Position numbers and translations under genes: made by a program. A stretch of 6,460 bases of DNA from Deltaproteobacteria bacterium. GTDB lineage: Bacteria > Myxococcota_A > Bradymonadia > UBA7976 > VGTA01. This document shows positions 1 through 5,332 of this stretch, in pieces; the first letter of the stretch is position 1; the number at the start of each line of letters is the position of its first letter. The stretch is from the NCBI GenBank assembly GCA_016874875.1, contig VGTA01000194.1:1-6460 (forward strand), read 5' to 3'. The notes beneath the pieces are model-generated. The model was given only the letters and a program-made list of their open reading frames with translations. It did not search any database and was not told the origin of the DNA.

Positions 1-782
1 ACGTCGCGCAGGTAGCGGCTGATGTGGGGGTACTCGGCGAGGCGGCGGAGGTTGCACTTGAAGTGGGCGTAGTAGGCGACGTCGAAGCGCACCAGCGTGG
101 GGAAGAGGCGCACGTCGGCCTCCGTGAACACCTCGCCGCAGAGGAAGCGGCGGGCGGCGAGGCGGTGCTCGAGGGCGTCGAGGGAGTCAAAGAGCGCGAA
201 CACCGCCTCCTCGTAGAGCGCCTGCGTCTGGGCGAAGCCGGCGCGGTAGGGGGTGTTGTTGACGTCGGACTGCAGCCAGGCGCACAGGGCGCTCAGCTCC
301 GCGAGGAGCGCCGGGGGGCGGAGGTCCGTGGCGCACGCCTCGCCGGGCAGCGCCGCGGCGGAGCGCTGCAGGAAACGCATCATCTCCGCCGAGTCGTTCG
401 ACACGGCGACGCCGCGCTCCTCGTCCCACAGCAGCGGCAGGGTGACGCGCCCGGTGTAGTGTGGGCACGAGCGCGTGTAGAGGGCGTGCACCCACGCGGC
501 TCCGTCGCCGAGCGGACTCTGCCCGGGGCCGAGCGCCCAGCCCTCCTCGCCGAGCTCGGGATTCACCTCCACGAGGGGCAAGCGCGCCTCGAGGCCGCAG
601 AGGGCGCGCGTGAGGAGCACGCGGTGCGCCCAAGGGCAGGCGCGCGAGGCGAACAGCGCGTAGCGGCGCCGCTCGAGGAGGGGGGCGTCGTCGAGCTGCC
701 CGATCAGGACCGACGCGGTGCGCTCGTAGCGCCCCTCGGCGGTGTGCAGCAGCTGGTCGGCGCCGCGCCACACCCCGCCCAC
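1..782 (-). CDS. yqjG: Glutathionyl-hydroquinone reductase, YqjG/ECM4 (Xi-class GST) family; 3' end beyond window
   Basis: This enzyme family uses glutathione in the cytoplasm to reduce glutathionyl-hydroquinones, releasing hydroquinone and GSSG. The reading frame was translated by hand from the minus strand and gives 260 complete codons; about 60-70 C-terminal residues, judged from E. coli YqjG, lie outside the window. The N-terminal thioredoxin fold carries the family motif CPWAHR at residues 49-54, with catalytic Cys49. Other family blocks are HYTGRVTLP (108-116), SNDSAE (128-133), VNNTPYRAGF (174-183), EADVRLFPTLVRFD (221-234) and HFKCN (240-244). The GTG start at 782-780 gives MGGVW, matching the usual N-terminal GVW of the family. 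It shares one base with the upstream kinase stop. Only a weak GTGGG lies 7 nt upstream, so translation probably depends on coupling. The family call is firm; the substrate is unknown. Confidence 0.93.
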   Translation of the reverse strand, partial: MGGVWRGADQLLHTAEGRYERTASVLIGQLDDAPLLERRRYALFASRACPWAHRVLLTRALCGLEARLPLVEVNPELGEEGWALGPGQSPLGDGAAWVHALYTRSCPHYTGRVTLPLLWDEERGVAVSNDSAEMMRFLQRSAAALPGEACATDLRPPALLAELSALCAWLQSDVNNTPYRAGFAQTQALYEEAVFALFDSLDALEHRLAARRFLCGEVFTEADVRLFPTLVRFDVAYYAHFKCNLRRLAEYPHISRYLRD

Positions 783-784
783 TA
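780..784 (-). other. Stop-start overlap TAGTG joining kinase and reductase genes
   Basis: On the minus strand the kinase ends in TAG (784-782) and the reductase begins with GTG (782-780), sharing one base. With only a weak GTGGG at 794-790 upstream, this arrangement suggests termination-reinitiation and one shared transcript. An alternative start at the GTG at 773-771 would drop three residues and lose part of the conserved GGVW start. Confidence 0.75.
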
Positions 785-3700
785 GCTGGCCCACGGCGCC
801 TCCGAGACGGAGTAGGCGAGGCGGAAGCCGAGGCCCGCGCGCCGGTAGTGCGCCACGCCGCGGTGGCGCACCGCCGCGTGACAGAACGCCGGACCGTCGT
901 CCCAGGCGCCGCCCTTGGCCACGCGGGCGGGCAGGGGGCTGGCGAGCGCCTCCTCCACGCTCACCCAGGGCGCCTCGGCGTCGCGCTGCAGGGGCGGCTC
1001 GTCGAGGTGGGGCGTGAGGCACCAGTCCGCCACGTTGCCCGCCATGCCCGAGACGCCGTAGGGGCTCACGTCCACGGGGAAGGCGCCCACGGGCGTGCTC
1101 CCGGGGGCGCCGGGGTGGCTGAGGCGGTTGCAGCACCACGACGGGTCGATCCAGTCCCCCCAGGGGAAGGCGCGCCCGTCCACGCCGCGCGCCGCCTTCT
1201 CCCACTCCCACTCGGTGAGCAGCCGCCAGGGGAGGCCCGTGCGCGCCCGCAGCCACGCCGCGTAGGCGCAGGCGTCCCACCAGCTCACCATCACCACGGG
1301 GCGGTCGAGCGTCCACGCGATGTCGCCGGCGGGCGCGGGCAGCGCGAGGCCCGCCCCGGTGTCATCATAGAGCTGGCTCGTGAGCGCGCCGGCGGTGGCG
1401 CCGAGCTCCTGCGGCGCGCGCCGCCGCGCCGCCTCCGCGCCCTCGGCGGCGTAGAGGTCGTTGAGGTACTCGAGGTACTCGCCGTGGGTGACGGGGTGGC
1501 GGCGGACCACGAACGATTCCACCCACACGCGCGTGGGCGGCGCGGCGCGGGGCGCGTCGCGGTCGCCCACCTGGCACCAGCCCGCCAACACCAGCGCCTC
1601 CCCCGCCCCCACCGCCCCGGGCGGCGGCGCGCGCAGGGGGCGGGGCACCCCGCGGGGGTCCTCGGGGCCCCACGCGCCCCCAAAGGGCACGTGGAGCGGA
1701 TAGCGGTGCCACCCCGCCCCCGCCCCTGCCCCCGCCCCTGCCCCCGCTTCCGCCCCCGCTCCCGCCCCCGCTCCCGCTCCCGCTCCCGCTCCCGCCCCCG
1801 CTCCCTCCCCAAAAACAAGCGTGTAGCGCCCTGCGGGCAGCCAGCGCGCCTCCCACGGGCCCTCCCCCAAGGGGCGCGGCGCGCTGGGGCGGAGGCGACG
1901 CCCCTCGACTCTCTCCTCCACGAGCCAGGCGGGCAGGGGAGCGCCCGCCGCGGTGGTGAGGGTGAGGGTGAGCTCGCCGTTGCCTTGGAGGTAGCGGGCG
2001 AGGCGCTCGCGCGCGGGGCAGCGCTCGGGCATGTGCCGCACGTGCTCCTCGAGGTGCGCGAGCGCCACGCGCGCCTCCGTAGCGCGCCCGGCGGCGGCGA
2101 GGCGGCGGTGCTGGCGGGCGTAGTGCTCCGCCGCCGACTCGTGCACCTCGGGGAGGTCGCCCACCAGACTCAGGGCGGCGCGCAGCTTCAGCTCCACCTC
2201 AAAGTCCGCGCGCTCCACCTGCTCGCGCAGGGCCTGCGCGCGCTCCTCGCGCGCCCAGCTCGCCGCTTTCTCGCGCTCGTCTGCCCAGGCGGGCACGCCG
2301 CGCAGGAGCGCGCGCGCCTCGAGGTCGAGGGCGAGCGCCTCGGCGGCGAGCGCCGCCTGGCGCGCGCGCAGCGGCGCGAGCTGCGCGAGCTGCTCGAGCG
2401 CCTCCTGCCGGCGCTGCACGCCGTCGAGCCACTCCCCGAGCGCCTCGGCGAGCTCGCCGGCGTGCGCGTAGCGGTCGCGCTGCTCAAACGACATCGCCCG
2501 CTCCGCCACGCGGAGGAGGGCGACCGGCGCGGAGGTCTTGAGCGGCGCGGGCGCCCCCTGCGCGTCTCGGGGGGCGTCTCGGGGGGCGTCTTGGGGGGCG
2601 TCTCGTGTGCCCCCCGCCGGGGGCAGCAGCTGCGAGGGGTCATAGGCGAGCGGGGCGAAACGCCCCCCCGACACCGCGCGCAGCACCTCGCGCACGTCCC
2701 TGCCGCCGTAGGGGGGGCGCCCGGCGAGCATGTGGTAGAGGATGCAGCCGAGCGCGTAGACGTCGGTGGTGAGATTCACCTCGCGCGAGCGCCCCTGCGC
2801 TTGCTCGGGGGACATGTAGGCAGGCGTGCCGGTGATGGTGCCGGCGAGGGTGCTGAAGCTGCCCTGCGGTTGCATGGACGAGAGCGAGGCGCGCAGACTC
2901 GGCGGCGCTAGGTGGAGCGAGCGGGAGATGAGGGAGTTGAGGAAGCTCTGGTGCGCGCTGCGCGGTATGGAGTCTTCTCGCCCCGGGCGCTCCCCAGGGC
3001 GCTCCCCTGCGGACCAGAGCGGCGACCGCGTTGGCACGTCGTCGCCCGCGAGCGGGGTGACGTCGAGCGGGAGAGGCGCGGGGCGGGGCGCCCTGAGCGC
3101 GTCTTCGAGGAGCAGCCCGTCGAGCGTCTCCACCTCGCTGACGCTGCTCTCCGAGGCGATGGGCTCTAGGGCGGGCTCAGGCTCATGCTCAGGCTCAGGC
3201 TCAGGCGGGCGCTCTAGGGCGGGCTCCGGCGTCCCCCCCGCCGCCGCCGTGGGCTCCCCCGCTAGCCCCTCGCGCGAGGCGCGCTGGGGCGGGGTGGCGG
3301 CGCGGCTGATGCGCTCTAGGGTGGAGCGCGTGACGCTCTCGGACGCGGGCGCGTGGAGCAGCTTGGCGATACCCCAGTCGAGCACGAGCGGCTCGCCGTG
3401 GGCGCCGATAATGAGATTCTGAGGCTTGAGGTCGCGGTGGACCACGCCCTGCGCGTGGGCGAACGCCACGGCGTCAGCGCACTGGCGCAGCGCCTGAATC
3501 AGGCGACGGAAGCTCCAGCCGCTCGCCGTGACCCCCCACAGCCCCTCCCGCGCCGTGCAGGCGTGGACCTCCTCGATCAGCTGCCCAAAGTCTGTGCCCT
3601 GCACGGCGCGCATCGTAAAGAAGAGGCGCCCCTCCTCGTCGCAGCCGATGTCGTACACCGAGATGACCCCCGGGTGCTGGAGGCGTGCTTGGCACTTGGC

Positions 3701-3892
3701 CTCCTCTACGAAGCGCAGGAGGCGCTCTTGGCTCAGGGGCGCGGTGAGCTTGAGCAGCTTCATGGCGACGGGGCGATCCATGTGCAGGTCGTGCACCAGC
3801 AACACCTCCCCCATGCTCCCCTCGCCGAGCGGCTTGAGCGCTCGATAGCGACCTGCAATTACGCGCTCTGTGGCCTGTGGGTGACTGTTCAA
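782..3892 (-). CDS. Hanks-type Ser/Thr protein kinase fused to a C-terminal FGE/SUMF-like domain
   Basis: Predicted cytoplasmic signalling kinase; no membrane segment or signal peptide is visible in 1036 residues. The kinase core runs from about 12 to 488. It has glycine loop GEGSMGEV (23-30), VAMK Lys45, helix-C Glu64, HRDLKPQN (152-159), DWG (172-174) in place of DFG, GTPAYMSPEQ (355-364) and DVYALG (377-382). An insert of about 165 residues (roughly 181-345) sits between DWG and the SPE motif. A charged, probably helical segment follows (about 490-640), then a PEGA-like strand region (639-740) broken by a Gly-Ala tract (697-727). Last comes an SUMF/FGE domain (about 765-1027) with PVTHGEYLEYL, LLTEWEWEKAARG, FPWGD, GMAGNVADW, KGGAWDD and GFRLAY. 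The domain seems to lack the paired FGE catalytic cysteines, so it may be a binding module. Start: TTG at 3892, with GAGGGG 7 nt upstream, an in-frame TAA at 3925-3923, and no ATG/GTG between. The next Met (27) lies inside the glycine loop. Confidence 0.95.
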   Translation of the reverse strand: MNSHPQATERVIAGRYRALKPLGEGSMGEVLLVHDLHMDRPVAMKLLKLTAPLSQERLLRFVEEAKCQARLQHPGVISVYDIGCDEEGRLFFTMRAVQGTDFGQLIEEVHACTAREGLWGVTASGWSFRRLIQALRQCADAVAFAHAQGVVHRDLKPQNLIIGAHGEPLVLDWGIAKLLHAPASESVTRSTLERISRAATPPQRASREGLAGEPTAAAGGTPEPALERPPEPEPEHEPEPALEPIASESSVSEVETLDGLLLEDALRAPRPAPLPLDVTPLAGDDVPTRSPLWSAGERPGERPGREDSIPRSAHQSFLNSLISRSLHLAPPSLRASLSSMQPQGSFSTLAGTITGTPAYMSPEQAQGRSREVNLTTDVYALGCILYHMLAGRPPYGGRDVREVLRAVSGGRFAPLAYDPSQLLPPAGGTRDAPQDAPRDAPRDAQGAPAPLKTSAPVALLRVAERAMSFEQRDRYAHAGELAEALGEWLDGVQRRQEALEQLAQLAPLRARQAALAAEALALDLEARALLRGVPAWADEREKAASWAREERAQALREQVERADFEVELKLRAALSLVGDLPEVHESAAEHYARQHRRLAAAGRATEARVALAHLEEHVRHMPERCPARERLARYLQGNGELTLTLTTAAGAPLPAWLVEERVEGRRLRPSAPRPLGEGPWEARWLPAGRYTLVFGEGAGAGAGAGAGAGAGAGAEAGAGAGAGAGAGWHRYPLHVPFGGAWGPEDPRGVPRPLRAPPPGAVGAGEALVLAGWCQVGDRDAPRAAPPTRVWVESFVVRRHPVTHGEYLEYLNDLYAAEGAEAARRRAPQELGATAGALTSQLYDDTGAGLALPAPAGDIAWTLDRPVVMVSWWDACAYAAWLRARTGLPWRLLTEWEWEKAARGVDGRAFPWGDWIDPSWCCNRLSHPGAPGSTPVGAFPVDVSPYGVSGMAGNVADWCLTPHLDEPPLQRDAEAPWVSVEEALASPLPARVAKGGAWDDGPAFCHAAVRHRGVAHYRRAGLGFRLAYSVSEAPWAS
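1712..1804 (-). repeat. Hexanucleotide GGNGCN tract coding (Gly-Ala)n; G-quadruplex-prone
   Basis: The minus strand repeats GGAGCG/GGGGCG-type units in frame for 93 bp. They encode nine Gly-Ala pairs, one Glu-Ala (715-716), five more Gly-Ala pairs and a final Gly (kinase residues 697-727). The tract interrupts what looks like a beta hairpin of a PEGA-like domain, between GRYTLVFGE and WHRYPLHVPF. On the G-rich coding strand, about 16 runs of three or more G, counting the flank to 1810, are separated by one to a few bases. That fits the classic quadruplex pattern for both DNA and mRNA. The 6-bp period means unit gain or loss stays in frame. Confidence 0.93.
2563..2605 (-). repeat. 12-bp tandem repeat, about 3.6 copies, inside the kinase gene
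   Basis: On the plus strand the unit is CGTCTCGGGGGG, at 2563-2574, 2575-2586, 2587-2598 (one C-to-T change) and a partial copy at 2599-2605. It encodes RDAP-QDAP-RDAP-RDA (residues 430-444), a flexible Asp/Pro-rich segment within the C-lobe of the kinase, between the GGRDVREVLRAV helix and the closing helix with RDRYAHAGELAEAL. It is probably a slippage-derived surface-loop expansion. Confidence 0.9.
3163..3226 (-). repeat. 16-bp direct repeat flanking a 6-bp Pro-Glu repeat in the kinase insert
   Basis: The plus-strand 16-mer GCTCTAGGGCGGGCTC occurs at 3163-3178 and again at 3211-3226, exactly 48 bp (16 codons) apart. Between them are five CTCAGG-type units (3176-3205, one with T in place of G). 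The product is a Pro-Glu tract, with EPALE at residues 223-227 and 239-243 around PEPEPEHEPEP. It forms the acidic, presumably disordered part of the insert in the kinase activation segment. Confidence 0.85.
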
Positions 3893-3899
3893 ATCTGCG

Positions 3900-3905
3900 C
3901 CCCTC
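3900..3905 (-). promoter_or_regulatory. Ribosome binding site of the kinase gene
   Basis: GAGGGG on the minus strand lies 7 nt before the TTG at 3892. This, together with the in-frame stop just upstream at 3925-3923, decides the non-ATG start. A perfect small palindrome, CTCGA-T-TCGAG (3907-3917), lies next to it and could form a weak hairpin in the leader or be an operator half; its role is unknown. Confidence 0.7.
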
Positions 3906-3939
3906 GCTCGATTCGAGTCTCGTTAGGGTCATTGTGAAC

Positions 3940-4010
3940 TGAGTATGACGGACGAGGCGCCCGGCACGATATATTCTTATGCGCGCCGCTGAAATAAGTA
4001 CGCATACTCA
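3940..4010. promoter_or_regulatory. Widely spaced 8-bp inverted repeat in the divergent promoter region
   Basis: TGAGTATG at 3940-3947 and its exact complement CATACTCA at 4003-4010 are set 63 bp apart start to start, about six helical turns. Each arm reads CATACTCA toward its own gene, 47 nt (kinase) and 59 nt (monooxygenase) from the start codon. They could be mirrored -10 elements or a pair of half-operators. An 8-bp match in a region this size can arise by chance, so the call is tentative. Confidence 0.35.
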
Positions 4011-4069
4011 TATGTGGCGCCCTCTCTCATCGCTCCTATATCCGAGCGCCCCACCCACGGATTGCCCCC

Positions 4070-5332
4070 ATGCCCCAGCCCGCCCCGCCGCCCCCCGCGC
4101 TCCGCCCTCCGCCCGGGCCCGCCCGCGAGCCCGCCCGCGAGTTTGCCCCTGAGCGCGCCCCTGAGCCCGCCCCCGAGCGCCCAGAGGTGGTGGTGGTGGG
4201 CGGGGGGGTGGCGGGCCTCAGCGCCGCCCTCGCGCTCACGGCGGCGGGGGCGCCCTGCGCCCTCTACGAGCGGCGCGCCCCGGACGCGTTCTCGGGGATG
4301 GGCTTCCTCTTCACCGCCAACGGCCTCGACGCGCTCCGCGCCCTCGAGCGGCGCGCGGGCTGGCCGCTCGGCGCCGACGACCTCGGGGCGCCGCTCTCGC
4401 GCATGCGCCTCCTCTCGGCGCGCGGTGAGCTCCTCGCGGAGCGGGACGCGGGGGGGGCGCGCGGGGTGCGGCGCGCGCGGCTGACGCGGGCGCTCGAGGA
4501 GGGCTGCGCGGGGGCTGGGGTGCGCCTCCACGCCGACGTGGCGGTGGTGGACGCCGCCCTCGACCCGCGCGGCGCCCTCCGCCTCGCCCTCAGCGACGGC
4601 GCCGCGCGCGTGGCGCCCTGCGTGGTGGGCGCCGACGGCGCGCGCTCCACGCTCCGCGCGGCCCTCTTCCCCGAGGCGCGCTTCGCCCCCTCGCGGCTGC
4701 TCGAGGTGGTGGGCCTCGCCCCCGCCGAGGCGCTGGGGGCGGCGCGCGGCGCGCGCGACCTCGTGAAGGCGCAGGACCCCGCCCGCCGCGTCGCCTTTGG
4801 CTACATGCCGCTCGATGAGCGCGAGGTGGTGTGGTACGCGCAGATGAGTCAGGAGGGCGCGCCGCCGGAGGGGTGGGTGCCCGAGGAGGACGGGGAGGGC
4901 AGGCGCGCGGCGCTCTTGAGGCGCTTTGAGGGGTGGGCGCCCTTCACCCGCGACCTGCTCGAGGCGTGCCCCTTTGAGCGCACCTACCGCTGGGACACGC
5001 GCGACCTCGAGCCGCTCCCCACGGCGCGCCGCGGCGGGCTGGCGCTCGTGGGCGACGCGGCGCACGCCTCGCTCACCCTCAGCAGCCAGGGCGTGAGCGG
5101 GGCCATCGAGGACGCGGTGGCGCTCGGTGAGGCGCTCGGTGAGGCGCTCGGCGAGGCGCTCGGGGCGGGACTCGAGGCGAGCGCGCTCGCCGCCGCCTGG
5201 CGCGACGCCGCCGCGCGCTTTGAGGCGCGCCGCGCGCCCGTCTGGCGCCGGCGGCAGGGGGAGGCGCGCGCGCTGCTCGACGACTTCCTGTGGGGCGACA
5301 CGCGCCGTGGCGTCCCGGTGGCGCAGCCGTGA
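4070..5332 (+). CDS. Group A FAD-dependent monooxygenase (PHBH fold)
   Basis: Single-component flavoprotein hydroxylases of this fold use NAD(P)H and oxygen to hydroxylate or epoxidise mostly aromatic substrates. The 420-residue protein has all three family motifs. These are the FAD dinucleotide loop VVVVGGGVAGL (40-50) with acidic Glu67 near the end of the second strand, the DG motif GADGARSTLR (187-196), and the GD motif ALVGDAAH (325-332) followed by SSQGVSGAIEDA, the usual GQGxxxAxEDA helix. Length is normal for the family. Residues 1-38 are a Pro/Ala/Glu-rich extension before the Rossmann strand and contain a 12-bp repeat. An ATG at 4070 is used; only a weak GGA (4059-4061) precedes it. 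A GTG near 4187, just before the first strand, is a less likely alternative. No transmembrane tail is visible. The substrate cannot be told from sequence alone. Confidence 0.92.
   Translation: MPQPAPPPPALRPPPGPAREPAREFAPERAPEPAPERPEVVVVGGGVAGLSAALALTAAGAPCALYERRAPDAFSGMGFLFTANGLDALRALERRAGWPLGADDLGAPLSRMRLLSARGELLAERDAGGARGVRRARLTRALEEGCAGAGVRLHADVAVVDAALDPRGALRLALSDGAARVAPCVVGADGARSTLRAALFPEARFAPSRLLEVVGLAPAEALGAARGARDLVKAQDPARRVAFGYMPLDEREVVWYAQMSQEGAPPEGWVPEEDGEGRRAALLRRFEGWAPFTRDLLEACPFERTYRWDTRDLEPLPTARRGGLALVGDAAHASLTLSSQGVSGAIEDAVALGEALGEALGEALGAGLEASALAAAWRDAAARFEARRAPVWRRRQGEARALLDDFLWGDTRRGVPVAQP
4118..4177 (+). repeat. Five 12-bp units coding tetrapeptides at the N-terminus of the monooxygenase
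   Basis: Two identical units CCCGCCCGCGAG (4118-4129, 4130-4141) are followed by three diverged ones (4142-4153, 4154-4165, 4166-4177), all ending in GAG. They encode PARE-PARE-FAPE-RAPE-PAPE (residues 17-36), a probably disordered linker before the FAD-binding core. Confidence 0.85.
5120..5163 (+). repeat. 12-bp tandem repeat, about 3.6 copies, in the monooxygenase
   Basis: The unit GCGCTCGGTGAG occurs at 5120-5131 and 5132-5143, then with one change at 5144-5155, then a partial copy at 5156-5163. It encodes ALGE-ALGE-ALGE-ALG (residues 351-365), lengthening the helix that follows the conserved EDA of the GD-motif region. An in-frame duplication by slippage is the simple explanation. Confidence 0.9.
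5317..5332 (+). promoter_or_regulatory. SD-like GGTGG and GTGA stop-start overlap between monooxygenase and aminotransferase
   Basis: GGTGG (5317-5321) lies 7 nt before the GTG start at 5329-5331, which overlaps the monooxygenase TGA (5330-5332) as GTGA. This 4-base overlap is a classic sign of translational coupling and puts the two genes in one operon. Confidence 0.75.

Larger units (their letters stand above)
3893..4069. promoter_or_regulatory. Divergent intergenic region with an AT-rich block
   Basis: These 177 bp separate the kinase start (minus) from the monooxygenase start (plus) and must hold both promoters unless one is distant. The stretch about 3966-4014 is conspicuously AT-rich against its surroundings, with ATATATTCTTAT, GAAATAAGTA and CATATG. 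Another AT-rich spot, CTATATC, lies at 4036-4042. CATACT read in the direction of each gene (3947-3942 minus, 4003-4008 plus) matches TATAAT at 4 of 6 bases and could be a -10 element. No convincing -35 box was found at the usual spacing for either, so exact promoters are not assigned. No small gene was recognised here. Confidence 0.65.

Noticed and set aside
55..65. Small palindrome CACTT-G-AAGTG
   Set aside because: It lies inside codons of the conserved HFKCN block of the reductase, so chance from coding sequence is the simpler explanation.
24..785. Open frame on the plus strand opposite the reductase
   Set aside because: It is an antisense shadow of the YqjG-family gene, whose motifs (CPWAHR, HYTGRVTLP, VRFD) are clear on the minus strand.
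848..2911. Long open frame on the plus strand opposite the kinase
   Set aside because: Its translation is Arg/Gly/Ala-rich with no recognisable domain, and the minus strand carries unmistakable kinase and SUMF motifs. High-GC codon bias keeps antisense frames free of stops.
3474..3932. Minus-strand ATG frame starting just upstream of the kinase TTG
   Set aside because: It runs out of frame through the kinase glycine loop and catalytic motifs. The TTG frame has the ribosome binding site and the protein homology.
3976..3998. CTTAT...ATAAG inverted repeat as a possible terminator or operator
   Set aside because: Arms are only 5 bp, AT-rich, with a 13-nt loop and no T-tract; too weak to call.
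3977..5065. Minus-strand open frame opposite the monooxygenase that reaches into the intergenic gap
   Set aside because: Low-complexity Arg/Gly/Glu translation with no family features, while the plus strand has all three flavin monooxygenase motifs.
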